Assembly: GCF_000622365.1 (NCBI RefSeq)
Contig: NZ_JASC01000014.1
Coordinates: 1,178,001-1,242,000 of the forward strand
Length of the DNA stretch: 64,000 bases
Source: Sulfitobacter noctilucae
GTDB lineage: Bacteria; Pseudomonadota; Alphaproteobacteria; Rhodobacterales; Rhodobacteraceae
Direction of reading: 5' to 3'
The translations under genes were made by a program, and so were the position numbers. A model generated the notes under the pieces. That model was not told the DNA's origin. It saw nothing but the letters and a program-made list of their open reading frames with translations, and ran no database searches. Of this stretch, positions 1 through 8,453 are shown piece by piece (within the stretch, counting starts at the first letter, position 1; each line of letters starts with the position of its first letter).

Positions 1-1716
1 GATCGCCGCAAGCGCCGCCAGAAAAATCCCGACATAGCCAACGCCGGACACGATGGCATTCTGACCCCCGATGTCGATGCGTGTCTTGGGCAGAACGTTG
101 CTCCGCAGCGCGGTTTTCAACAAGCGCGTGAGGCCGTAGCCGATAGCAAAGATGATGGCAAAGGTCAGAAAATCCGTCGGCGAAATCCGTGTGTCCCCGA
201 CAGCAAAGCCGCGCAGGAAGCCGTTCCACATCTCGGTAAGGTCGGTGACCCTTGCGCCCCAGATCAGCGCCAGCAGCGGGGTCGCCGCCGCCAACAGGAT
301 CAACCCGAAAAGGATCGGCATCAGCGTATCGCGGGCATGGTCCCCCTGCCCCGTGATCGCCCCATAGACATCTGCTGCAAACCGTTGGAAGGCCATGACC
401 GCCCCCAGCACCGCAAGGCTGATGATATAGGGTGGCAGGAGCGCATCGGCGGCTTGGTAATAGCCCATAACAGCAAGCACGGGTGCCACGATGGCCACGA
501 TGATGGCACCGGTGCCCAACCCGTTGACCACCCGCACCAGCGTAGAACTGCGCAAGGGGGTGTCGGTATCAGATTTGGCATCTTCGGCCACATCACTGTA
601 GCTGCGCAGGATTCGTCCCATACGGTAGAGCGCCAGACTGACCAGCACCGTGATCGGGAAAATCAAAACCGGTCGGGAGGACGCGGCCACATCGCCCGTT
701 TCAAGAACCTGCGCAATCAATTCGGCGATGATAATCAATACGGTAATCACGCTGACATGAAATCTGATCTCGTGCCGTTGCGGCGCAGGCAACAGGATCA
801 GGGCTTCATCTTCATCCCGTGAGAAAACGCGCTCGGAAACCCATCGCACAGCCAGTATGATGCCGCCCAAAAAGGCAAAGGACAGCACCATGCTGTCGAC
901 ACCCGGCCCGAAATAGCCTGTCGAGATGGCAGAGGCTGCCAGAAGCTGCAGGCCGCCGAACGGCAGCGCAATCCGCAGGAGCGAGGCCAGAAACCGCCAG
1001 ATGCCGAACCCGGTTCCCCCGATGCCCTGCAGGCTGGTGATGACCATGCGTGACCAATACCGCCCCCGAAAGATCAGGGCGAGGCCGAGGATCGCAAGTG
1101 TGATCGTGATTGGCGTGGATTCGCGGAGGTAGAGACCGTTCAACTGCGGGCGGTCCCCGGGCGCCTCCGCCCACAAATTGCGAACCGCCTGCGTCAGGTC
1201 AATGATTGCCGGCTCCCAGTAGACCGGGTTCAGCGGAATGGGGCTGGTTTGCAAAAGCCGTGCCGTTTGCCGCTCCCGCAGGGTGGAATCGATTTCGGCG
1301 ACGAGTGCATCGGCCCGCACAAACTCGGCCTGAGCGCGCTGCACGGGATCGAGAAGAGCTGCCAACTGGTCGTTCAGCTCCGCGCGCGTGGCTGCAGCTT
1401 CGGCGGCTTCGGGCGCGGCTGAATCATCCGCAGGTTCATCGCCAAGCGCCGCAATCTGCTGGCGCAACGTTGCAATGCGCGTCGCATTCAGATTGCCTGC
1501 ATCATCAAACTCGGACCGAAATTCGACAACCTGCCGGCGCAGGTCATTCAGCTCGGCATTTGTGGTACTGTCCTCGGCCAAGGCGGCATCGGCACCATCG
1601 GCCACACTCTCCCAACGGCTGAAACTTGCGTCCGGCTCCTCTTGCGCCAAAGCAGAAAGCGCCGAGCAAATGAGAAAAACGCCGATGCAAAGAAAGGCGC
1701 GCCAGCGGGCCAGCAT
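1..1716 (-). CDS. MscS-type mechanosensitive channel with N-terminal DUF3772 region (3' end outside window)
   Basis: An open frame of 572 codons runs off the window edge, so the C-terminal part is missing. It begins with a signal peptide (MLARWRAFLCIGVFLICSAL, cleavage near ALAQ). A glutamate/alanine-rich coiled periplasmic region follows to about residue 190, then a long series of hydrophobic helices. This order is typical of large DUF3772/MscS inner-membrane channels that release solutes on hypo-osmotic shock. The conserved MscS pore and beta domain would lie beyond position 1. The ATG shares one base with the cysK stop (TGATG), so the two are translationally coupled, and the gene is the last visible member of the photolyase-cfa-trgAB-cysK unit. 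The family is assigned from architecture because the diagnostic pore helix is only partly present. Confidence 0.8.
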   Translation of the reverse strand, partial: MLARWRAFLCIGVFLICSALSALAQEEPDASFSRWESVADGADAALAEDSTTNAELNDLRRQVVEFRSEFDDAGNLNATRIATLRQQIAALGDEPADDSAAPEAAEAAATRAELNDQLAALLDPVQRAQAEFVRADALVAEIDSTLRERQTARLLQTSPIPLNPVYWEPAIIDLTQAVRNLWAEAPGDRPQLNGLYLRESTPITITLAILGLALIFRGRYWSRMVITSLQGIGGTGFGIWRFLASLLRIALPFGGLQLLAASAISTGYFGPGVDSMVLSFAFLGGIILAVRWVSERVFSRDEDEALILLPAPQRHEIRFHVSVITVLIIIAELIAQVLETGDVAASSRPVLIFPITVLVSLALYRMGRILRSYSDVAEDAKSDTDTPLRSSTLVRVVNGLGTGAIIVAIVAPVLAVMGYYQAADALLPPYIISLAVLGAVMAFQRFAADVYGAITGQGDHARDTLMPILFGLILLAAATPLLALIWGARVTDLTEMWNGFLRGFAVGDTRISPTDFLTFAIIFAIGYGLTRLLKTALRSNVLPKTRIDIGGQNAIVSGVGYVGIFLAALAAI

Positions 1717-2750
1717 CAGCTGTCTTCGAAGACTTGGGGCAGTGCCGCACCTTCACGCTCAAGCCAGTCCGGCACCGGCAGGTTCTTTTCACGCAGGAAC
1801 ACCGGATTGAACAGCTTGGATTGATAGCGCGTGCCAAAGTCGCAAAGGATGGTCACGATGGTATGCCCGGGCCCAAGATCCCGCGCCAGCCGCATGGCCC
1901 CCGCCACGTTCACACCGGATGACGCACCCAGACACAGGCCTTCATGCTGCAACAAGTCGAAAACAACCGGCAAGGCTTCAAGATCGGAGATGTTATAGCT
2001 GAAGTCGGGTTTCAGACCCTCAAGGTTCTTGGTGATGCGGACCTGCCCGATGCCTTCGGCAATCGATCCCCCTTCAGAGGCCAACTCGCCGGTGGTATAA
2101 TAGCTGTGCAGCGCGGCACCATCCGGGTCAGCCAAGGCAATTTTGACGCCCTTGGGCTGTAGCGCCATCGCGATCCCCGCCAAGGTACCGCCGGAACCAA
2201 CGGCACAGCAAAAGCCGTCAACCTTACCATCAGTCTGTACCCAAATCTCCGGGCCGGTTGTTTCGATATGGGCCTGCCGGTTCGCCACATTGTCGAACTG
2301 ATTGGCCCAGATGACACCCTCGTTCGTGCTCCGCGCCAGCTCATTTGCCAAGCGTTCGGAATAGCGGATGAAATTGTTGGGGTTGCGGTAAGGGGCCGCC
2401 GGCACCTGTACCAGTTCCGCCCCGGCCAACCGCAGCATGTCTTTCTTCTCGTCCGATTGGGTTTCGGGGATCACAATGACCGTTTTGAACCCCATGGAGG
2501 CTCCAACAAGCGCCAGCCCGATGCCGGTATTGCCCGCCGTGCCTTCGACAATCGTGCCACCCGGCTTTAATGTGCCTTTGGCAATCGCATCCTGAATAAT
2601 GTAAAGCGCCGCGCGGTCCTTGACCGACTGGCCCGGGTTCATGAATTCGGCCTTGCCGTAAATGTCACATCCCGTGGCCTCGGACGGGCCGCGCAGTTTG
2701 ATAAGGGGGGTTTTGCCAATGGCTTTGGCCAGATCGGATGCGACGTGCAT
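1716..2750 (-). CDS. cysK: cysteine synthase A (O-acetylserine sulfhydrylase)
   Basis: A 344-aa PLP-dependent fold-type II enzyme that makes L-cysteine from O-acetylserine and sulfide in the cytosol. The PLP lysine is K44 in NPGQSVKDRAA. The substrate loop is EGTAGNTGIGLA (residues 69-80), and a phosphate-cradle GSGGTLAG follows. Length is slightly above the usual 310-330 aa. The ATG has a strong Shine-Dalgarno (GGAGG, 7 nt spacing). It lies 23 nt downstream of trgB, and its stop shares one base with the channel gene start. The trgA-trgB-cysK order matches the tellurite-resistance locus described in Rhodobacter sphaeroides, where cysK contributes to tellurite tolerance. A cystathionine beta-synthase-like role is less likely from the motif pattern. 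Confidence 0.9.
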   Translation of the reverse strand: MHVASDLAKAIGKTPLIKLRGPSEATGCDIYGKAEFMNPGQSVKDRAALYIIQDAIAKGTLKPGGTIVEGTAGNTGIGLALVGASMGFKTVIVIPETQSDEKKDMLRLAGAELVQVPAAPYRNPNNFIRYSERLANELARSTNEGVIWANQFDNVANRQAHIETTGPEIWVQTDGKVDGFCCAVGSGGTLAGIAMALQPKGVKIALADPDGAALHSYYTTGELASEGGSIAEGIGQVRITKNLEGLKPDFSYNISDLEALPVVFDLLQHEGLCLGASSGVNVAGAMRLARDLGPGHTIVTILCDFGTRYQSKLFNPVFLREKNLPVPDWLEREGAALPQVFEDS

Positions 2751-2773
2751 GAGAGCCTCCAGAAAGACGCGTG

Positions 2774-3901
2774 TTACGTTGGTGTAACGACCGCCCCACC
2801 GGACCTCAAGCGGTCCCTGTGGTGCGACAGGTAATAGGCCGCCATTGTCAGGGGGGCATTGGCCACATCAAGGCTTTGAACGCGGGCCATCAGATCGTCA
2901 AACGCCAGAACCCTTGCGCGGATATTCTCGCCTTCGCTCGGCAAGCCCCCGATCCCTTCGGCACTATCGGGCAAATCGCACAGCCCTAAATAGACGTAGT
3001 AGAATTCGGTCGAGGTACCGGGGCTGGGATAAACCTCGGCAATGGTCTCCAATGCGCCGATCTCAAGTCCCGCCTCCTCGCGGGCTTCGCGGCGGGCGGC
3101 GTCCTGCGGCAACTCACCGGCATCAATGCGCCCCGCGATGGGTTCAAGCTGCCACATGGTCCGGTCACCGCGCACCACGGGCCCCATGCGAACCTGCTCC
3201 ACCAGCAACACACGGTCGCGCACCGGGTCATAAGGCAACACAAGAGCCGCATCCACCGCGACAAAGACGGCACGGTCCAAAGGCTCCGACAAGGAGCCGT
3301 CGAAATGTGCATGGCGCAGCGTGATCTCGTCCAGCGCGAAGAATTCGGAGTAGCGGCGCTCTTGGTCCAACACCTGAACCGAGCCGCGAAAACTGTCGCG
3401 GCCGTGCTGCGATTCACCTGCGCGCAGGTGCGAGGCCGCACGTGCCCGGATCATATCGAACATGATATCGACCTCCGCCCGGCTGCGGCTGCCCATATAG
3501 CTCATGACCTCTTGTGCCGCTGTCACGCTCAGCGCGCCATGGTCCTGCGCCCATTGTGCCAAATCCCAGGGGCCCGCATTGGTCCAGCGGCCGGGGCGCG
3601 GTACATAGACCTCTGCCGCCTGCCCGCCCATCAGTGTCACGGGCTGCAAATCATAGTCGAAACTGCCTTCGTAGAAATCTAGCCTTGCCAGATCTTCGGA
3701 CGTCAACCCGGACACCAGAATGCCGACAGCCTCTTGTCCCGCCGAATGCTCGATCATCGGGAACGGCCCCTCGGCCACCGCCGACACCACGAAGTCCAGC
3801 AGACTGGCCGCAGTGATACCAAGCTGTTCGGCAGAACGGCCCATGACCAGTTCCAGCAACGGGATATGCCGCAGCGTGCCGTAGAAGAACAGATTTTTCA
3901 T
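2774..3901 (-). CDS. trgB: TrgB-like fusion: gamma-glutamylcyclotransferase-like domain plus NUDIX hydrolase
   Basis: A 375-aa two-domain protein. The N-terminus (FFYGTLRHIPLLELVMG) is an AIG2/GGCT-like fold covering about residues 1-125. The C-terminal half carries a full NUDIX box, G-RIDAG-E-LPQDAAR-REAREEAGL, and resembles ADP-ribose pyrophosphatases. The likely substrates are nucleoside diphosphate derivatives such as ADP-ribose. I chose the ATG at 3901, which follows TTAAGG 4 nt after the trgA stop, rather than the upstream start at 3931, which would overlap trgA and has no ribosome site. TrgB homologues in Rhodobacter support tellurite resistance, but the biochemical link is unproven. 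The NUDIX assignment is firm and the role is inferred from context. Confidence 0.85.
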   Translation of the reverse strand: MKNLFFYGTLRHIPLLELVMGRSAEQLGITAASLLDFVVSAVAEGPFPMIEHSAGQEAVGILVSGLTSEDLARLDFYEGSFDYDLQPVTLMGGQAAEVYVPRPGRWTNAGPWDLAQWAQDHGALSVTAAQEVMSYMGSRSRAEVDIMFDMIRARAASHLRAGESQHGRDSFRGSVQVLDQERRYSEFFALDEITLRHAHFDGSLSEPLDRAVFVAVDAALVLPYDPVRDRVLLVEQVRMGPVVRGDRTMWQLEPIAGRIDAGELPQDAARREAREEAGLEIGALETIAEVYPSPGTSTEFYYVYLGLCDLPDSAEGIGGLPSEGENIRARVLAFDDLMARVQSLDVANAPLTMAAYYLSHHRDRLRSGGAVVTPT

Positions 3902-3905
3902 AGCC

Positions 3906-4346
3906 TTAACGCCCGTAGCGGTCAGCGACATCCGTTAAAACACCGCTGATCAATGCCGCTACTAAAAGGGCAACGCCGATGGGGATCGTGGCGATGATTG
4001 TCACATATTCGGCACCGATGGTAAAAATCGCAATGATCGCTTCGGACGGACCGTCGTACCGGTGGCGCATGGCAAGGCGGAACATCTCGTATGCGGATTG
4101 AATACCCACGCCCCAGAACATCAGAACAAAGACGCCTGCCAACCCGTTGTTGACCGCGGCGGTAGCGCCCCGACCCGCCCGCGGCCCCATTACGACCCAA
4201 CCGACCACTAGACCGAGAACAATGTTCAGCGGCACGAAATACCCGAAGTCTGTGCTTTCGGGCATCAGCGGCATGACCATCAAGGATATGACATATGCAG
4301 TCACCGCCAGACAAATGGCGGCCATCAATCGTGCGGCGGTGGGCAT
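3906..4346 (-). CDS. trgA: TrgA family integral membrane protein
   Basis: A 146-aa protein with about four transmembrane segments (around residues 7-27, 38-55, 65-82 and 112-138) and almost no soluble part. Sequence style, length and position directly before a NUDIX trgB and cysK match TrgA of the Rhodobacter tellurite-resistance locus. The biochemical activity of TrgA is not known. The start has AAGGAT about 9 nt upstream. The gene sits 24 nt after cfa and 4 nt before trgB, so it is almost certainly cotranscribed with both. Confidence 0.8.
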   Translation of the reverse strand: MPTAARLMAAICLAVTAYVISLMVMPLMPESTDFGYFVPLNIVLGLVVGWVVMGPRAGRGATAAVNNGLAGVFVLMFWGVGIQSAYEMFRLAMRHRYDGPSEAIIAIFTIGAEYVTIIATIPIGVALLVAALISGVLTDVADRYGR

Positions 4347-4370
4347 CAGACGATCCTTACAGCTTTCCGG

Positions 4371-5582
4371 TCAGCCCGGTTTGCGTATGGTAATCTGCGT
4401 TACGTCACAATTTCCACTGTCAAATGTCGCCGCACAGGAAGTGAGATAAAAATTCCACATACGGCGGAAGCGTTCGTCAAAGCCGAGTGCCGTGATCTGG
4501 TCCCACTTGGCGTTAAAAGTCTCGTGCCAGCGGCGCAGCGTGATATCGTAGCTTTTGCCGAACTCGATGGATTTCTCCACGACCAGACCGGCCTTCTCGA
4601 CTTGTTCACGCAACACTTTAGGAGAAGGCAGCATACCCCCGGGAAATATATACTTTTGTATGAAATCAACGCCGCGTTTGTAGACCGCCCAGCGGGCATG
4701 GTCCACGGTGATGATCTGCAAGGTCGCGGACTTGCCGGGTTTTAGGCGCTCGCGCACCGTTTCAAAGTAGATGGGCCAGTATTGCTCGCCTACAGCTTCA
4801 AACATTTCAATGCTTGCAATGCCGTCGTAATGTCCACGTTCGTCGCGGTAGTCTTGCAACTTGAACTCCACAAGATCAGAAAGTCCTGCCTTTTCAATGC
4901 GGTCACGGGCATATTTAATCTGTTCTTCGCTGATGGTCAGGCACGTCACACGCAGTCCACGTTCCTTTGCGGCATATTCGGCGAACCCGCCCCAACCACA
5001 GCCGATCTCAAGAACATGATCGCCAGGGACGACGCCCATCTGGTCCACCATGCTCTTGTATTTCGCAATTTGTGCGGCTTCGGTCGACTGCTGCGCGCCC
5101 GCCTCGAACAAGGCGGAGGAGTAGGTCATCGTATCATCGAGCCATAGACCGTAGAAATCATTCCCCAGATCATAGTGGTAGCTGATGTTCTTGCGGGCCT
5201 GGTTCCGGGAATTGCGCTGCAACCAGAATCGCAACTGCTCGAACCGGCGCACCAGTCCCATGCCGGGGAAGCCGTCATACAGGTTTTCGTTGCCCTGATG
5301 CACAAGATCCATGAAGGCCTGAAGATCGGGCGTAGACCAGTCGCCGTCAAGATAAGCATCGCAAAAGCCCAGATCGCCCTCGCGGATCAACCGTGCAAAC
5401 AGATCGTTGCTGTGCACATGCAGTTCAGCCACATGGCCCGGATTGGCCCCTTCGGCCCGAAAAATCCGACCATCGGGCAAGACAAAATCGCACCGGCCAT
5501 TGCGCAACCCTTGCGCCATGCTGAACACCTGCGAAAAATAGCGAGGCAAATTGGTTTGCCCCTCTGTACTGGTCAAGATCAT
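4371..5582 (-). CDS. cfa: cyclopropane-fatty-acyl-phospholipid synthase family methyltransferase
   Basis: About 403 aa. It is a SAM-dependent enzyme that methylenates cis double bonds of membrane phospholipid acyl chains, or a close relative acting on unsaturated lipids. Cfa landmarks include the FYGLWLDDTMTYSSALFE substrate region and the SAM-binding VLEIGCGWGGFAEYAA. The ATG at 5582 follows GGGGAG by 5 nt. A GTG two codons upstream is less likely because it abuts that ribosome site. It is 54 nt downstream of the photolyase gene and 24 nt upstream of trgA. In R. sphaeroides, photolyase and cfaA are both members of the singlet-oxygen sigma-E response, so this pairing suggests membrane and DNA protection under light stress. 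That is inference, because no rpoE-chrR is in the window. Confidence 0.88.
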   Translation of the reverse strand: MILTSTEGQTNLPRYFSQVFSMAQGLRNGRCDFVLPDGRIFRAEGANPGHVAELHVHSNDLFARLIREGDLGFCDAYLDGDWSTPDLQAFMDLVHQGNENLYDGFPGMGLVRRFEQLRFWLQRNSRNQARKNISYHYDLGNDFYGLWLDDTMTYSSALFEAGAQQSTEAAQIAKYKSMVDQMGVVPGDHVLEIGCGWGGFAEYAAKERGLRVTCLTISEEQIKYARDRIEKAGLSDLVEFKLQDYRDERGHYDGIASIEMFEAVGEQYWPIYFETVRERLKPGKSATLQIITVDHARWAVYKRGVDFIQKYIFPGGMLPSPKVLREQVEKAGLVVEKSIEFGKSYDITLRRWHETFNAKWDQITALGFDERFRRMWNFYLTSCAATFDSGNCDVTQITIRKPG

Positions 5583-5642
5583 GTCCACTCCCCGTGGGCT
5601 ACTGGCTGCAGTTTACCGTGACAGCCGTGATGTTCACAATTG

Positions 5643-7067
5643 TCAAAAGCTACGATTTGCATAGGCTTCCAGCGCGCTCTTGCGCCCTTCGGCCGGTGAT
5701 ACAATCGGATCAGGATAATCGTCATCCGGCGACAGCGCCCAATGGCGCGGTGTCGCATCGAAAAAGCTGAGCGCATCTTTGGACGGGTTCTGTTTACGCT
5801 CTGCGATCCAGCGGCCCACATAGTCGCGGTTCTTGTCGAACTTATCCAGCTGGGTCTCCGGGTTGAAAACCCTGAAGAACGGCGTTGCATCCGGCCCCGA
5901 TCCGGCTGACCACTGCCAACCCATCGCATTGCTTGCCGGGTCCCAGTCTATCAGACATTCCTCGAACCACTCAAGTCCGATGCGCCAATGGGTCATCAGA
6001 TGCTTGGTCAGGTAGCTGGCCACGATCATCCGGCCGCGATTGTGCATGCGGCCTGTGACATAAAGCTCGCGCATGGCGGCATCGACAAAGGGCAAGCCCG
6101 TCTTGCCTTTCTTCCACCCCAAGACCTCTGCGGCGCGTGCGTCTTCTTTCCAAGGAAAGGCTTGCCATTCCTCGCGCCAGCTCTTGCTTAGTATACGCGG
6201 CGTATGATGCATCAGATGATAGGCAAACTCGCGCCAGACCAGTTCTTTCAAGAATGTCTCTGCCCCCTGTTTGCCTTCTTCCAACGCGCGCCGCCCTGCG
6301 TGCCAGCATTGATGCGGGCTGATCTCACCAAGGCTCAGGTTCTCCGACAGGTTTGAGGTGCCGTCGGTGCCGGGCAAATCGCGTGTCTCTTTATATGTCG
6401 CCACGATATGCGCCATGAAGTGACCCAAGCGCGCCTGCGCGGCTTTCTCGCCCAGTTGCACAAATGGCCGGACCACATCCGCGCCACGGTTCATGGCGGC
6501 CCCCATCTGCCAGTGGTCCAGAGCGTCGCTGTCGGGCCAACTGTCTGGCGCCAGGATCTCACCGGGTGCCGAGCGGGCTTCCGCTACGCCGGAGTTTTTC
6601 ACGGAGTTCCAGAATGGCGTGTACACCTTGTAATAGCCGCCGGTTTTGGTCTCGACGGTCCAGGGTTCAAACATGAGGTGGCCGCCAAAGGAACGGGCCT
6701 CGACCCCTTGATCCTTCAGTGCCTCTTTGATCTTGCTGTCGCGTTCGACTGCATCGGGATCATAAAGCCGGGTCCAATGTACCGCCCCTGCCCCCGTTTC
6801 CGCGATCAGCTCTTGCAGCACTGCAAGCGCGTCGTCACCCCGCCGTAGAATGAGCCGCGATCCCTTTTCAGCAAGGCTGTCTGCCAGATACCCCACGCCA
6901 AGGCCAAGCCGCCATTTCGGGGCAGCGCGCAACCCGTCGCTCAGGCTGTCGTGGATGAACACCGGTATCACCGGTTGCCCGGTGTCACAGGCGGCCAGCA
7001 AAGCGGCATGGTCGCTCAAACGCAGGTCGCGGCGAAACCACATAAGGATCGGGGATGTGTCGCTCAT
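5643..7067 (-). CDS. phrB: deoxyribodipyrimidine photolyase (class I CPD type)
   Basis: A 474-aa flavoprotein that uses blue light to split cyclobutane pyrimidine dimers. It starts with the typical WFRRDLRLSDHAAL of the antenna domain. The FAD-binding half shows TSNLSENLSLGEISP, the WREFAYHLMHHTPRIL segment and the WQWSAGSGPDATPFFRVFNP region near the C-terminus, all standard for this family. Length is normal. The start has AAGG 8 nt upstream. It heads a run of minus-strand stress genes with short gaps and has a candidate heat-shock-sigma promoter just upstream (7099-7126). A cryptochrome-like role cannot be excluded by reading alone, but the conserved active-site segments favour a repair enzyme. 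Confidence 0.93.
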   Translation of the reverse strand: MSDTSPILMWFRRDLRLSDHAALLAACDTGQPVIPVFIHDSLSDGLRAAPKWRLGLGVGYLADSLAEKGSRLILRRGDDALAVLQELIAETGAGAVHWTRLYDPDAVERDSKIKEALKDQGVEARSFGGHLMFEPWTVETKTGGYYKVYTPFWNSVKNSGVAEARSAPGEILAPDSWPDSDALDHWQMGAAMNRGADVVRPFVQLGEKAAQARLGHFMAHIVATYKETRDLPGTDGTSNLSENLSLGEISPHQCWHAGRRALEEGKQGAETFLKELVWREFAYHLMHHTPRILSKSWREEWQAFPWKEDARAAEVLGWKKGKTGLPFVDAAMRELYVTGRMHNRGRMIVASYLTKHLMTHWRIGLEWFEECLIDWDPASNAMGWQWSAGSGPDATPFFRVFNPETQLDKFDKNRDYVGRWIAERKQNPSKDALSFFDATPRHWALSPDDDYPDPIVSPAEGRKSALEAYANRSF

Positions 7068-7098
7068 GGCATCGCCTTAATCATGTCAGTTCCCAAAG

Positions 7099-7126
7099 GA
7101 ATTAGGACAGCCACGACGCATTCAAG
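7099..7126 (-). promoter_or_regulatory. candidate RpoH-type promoter of the photolyase operon
   Basis: On the minus strand CTTGAA is followed, with 16 nt after CTTG, by CCTAATTC. This resembles the alphaproteobacterial heat-shock sigma (RpoH) pattern of CTTG and CCTATnT boxes. It lies about 32-59 nt upstream of the photolyase ATG in the gap after the aminotransferase gene. RpoH-family control of photolyase genes is known in R. sphaeroides. The match is by eye only. Confidence 0.4.
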
Positions 7127-7135
7127 GCGAAGGTT

Positions 7136-8359
7136 TCACAAAACCGCATCAAGCGCTGTTAAAAGCTGATCTATTTCAGCCTTTTGCGTGTAATGGGTGA
7201 AACTCAGGCGCAAAACACCCTTGTCCATGTCCACTCCCATCGCGGTCAGCGCCCGCCCCGCATAGAAATCGCCGCCGCCTGCCATGATCCCATGCCCCGC
7301 CAGATCGGCGGCGACCTCTTCGCCCGGCCGGTTCAGGGCCAGGGCAACGGTAGGTGCGCGTCCGTTTGCCTCAGCCGGTCCGATCAGCCTGACAGAATTG
7401 CGGTCTTTGACCGCATCTAACAGCGGTTGCAGGAGTGCGGTTTCATGGTCGCGCATCAGGTCGTGAACAATCGCCGCTCGGCCCGCAGGCGCGGCATCAC
7501 CGCCGATGTGATGGGCATAGAAGGCATCGACATAATCCGCCATACCTGCACAGGCTGCGACCTGCGCGTGGTCCGGGCCTGCGGGCGTAAAGCGTTTATA
7601 GAGGCTGCCCCCGTTGAACACATGCCCCTGATTGGGCAGCAGTTCACCTAAGGCGCGGCGGATCACCACAAGGCCCTGATGGGGCCCATAGGTTTTGTAA
7701 GCCGAAAACAGGTAGATATCCGGCCCCAGTGCACCGACATCCGCAAAACCGTGCGGCGCGTAAGATACCCCGTCAACGCAAACAAATGCCCCGGCGGCAT
7801 GGGCCAGCGCAGTAATCTCGACCACCGGATTGATCTGGCCCACCACGTTCGAGCAATGCGGAAAGCACACCAGCCGAACATTTTCATCCAGCAGGTCTTC
7901 CAGATCGTCAGGGTTCAGCGCTCCGGTCTCCGTATCGACACACCATTCGCGCACTTCAATGCCGCGCTCGGCAAGCCTGCGCCAAGGCCCTGTATTGGCC
8001 TCGTGGTCCTGATTGGTGACCACGATCGCTTCGCCCGGCTGCATCATCTCGCCAAAGGCCTGCGCCAACACATAGGTATTCTGCGTGGTCGACGGGCCAA
8101 AGCTCAGCTCATTCTCTGCGACACCAAGGATCGCTGCCATACGGCTGCGCGCCTCGTCCATCTCTGCGCCACCCAAAGTGCTGGCAGCATAGGGCGCATA
8201 GGGCTGGACCTTGCGCTGGGTGTAGAAGCGAAACAGCCGGTCGATAACGGGCTGGCAGGTATAGGACCCGCCTGCATTCTCAAAGAAAGCTTGCCCTTGC
8301 AGGGACGGCTCGGCGAAGGCGGGGAATTGGGCGCGGACCCAGTCAGTGTCTAATGTCAT
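7136..8359 (-). CDS. cysteine desulfurase-like class V aminotransferase (PLP)
   Basis: About 407 aa with a class V aminotransferase fold. It shows FENAGGSYTCQPVIDRL at the N-terminus, the CFPHCSNVVGQINPV and CVDGVSYAPHGFADV segments, and FSAYKTYGPHQGLV, whose lysine is the expected PLP attachment site. This type (COG0520/CsdA-like) includes cysteine desulfurases and kynureninase-like enzymes. The exact substrate is not readable. The probable start is ATG at 8359 (MTLDTDWVRAQFPAF); 27 further upstream nt are open but look non-coding. No strong ribosome site is visible for either. It is followed by the photolyase operon and preceded by the BCCT terminator. Confidence 0.75.
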   Translation of the reverse strand: MTLDTDWVRAQFPAFAEPSLQGQAFFENAGGSYTCQPVIDRLFRFYTQRKVQPYAPYAASTLGGAEMDEARSRMAAILGVAENELSFGPSTTQNTYVLAQAFGEMMQPGEAIVVTNQDHEANTGPWRRLAERGIEVREWCVDTETGALNPDDLEDLLDENVRLVCFPHCSNVVGQINPVVEITALAHAAGAFVCVDGVSYAPHGFADVGALGPDIYLFSAYKTYGPHQGLVVIRRALGELLPNQGHVFNGGSLYKRFTPAGPDHAQVAACAGMADYVDAFYAHHIGGDAAPAGRAAIVHDLMRDHETALLQPLLDAVKDRNSVRLIGPAEANGRAPTVALALNRPGEEVAADLAGHGIMAGGGDFYAGRALTAMGVDMDKGVLRLSFTHYTQKAEIDQLLTALDAVL

Positions 8360-8399
8360 GCGCGGACGGTACCCCCGCTGCCGCAAAGGTCAAGACATG

Positions 8400-8430
8400 A
8401 AAAAGGGCACCCCGATCCGGGATGCCCTTG
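8400..8430 (-). terminator. intrinsic terminator of the BCCT gene
   Basis: Read on the minus strand, GGGCATCCC and GGGGTGCCC form a stem of about nine pairs with one mismatch, followed by a run of five T. It begins about 24 nt after the transporter stop codon. Confidence 0.75.
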
Positions 8431-8453
8431 TAGATGAGTCTATGCAAACGAGG

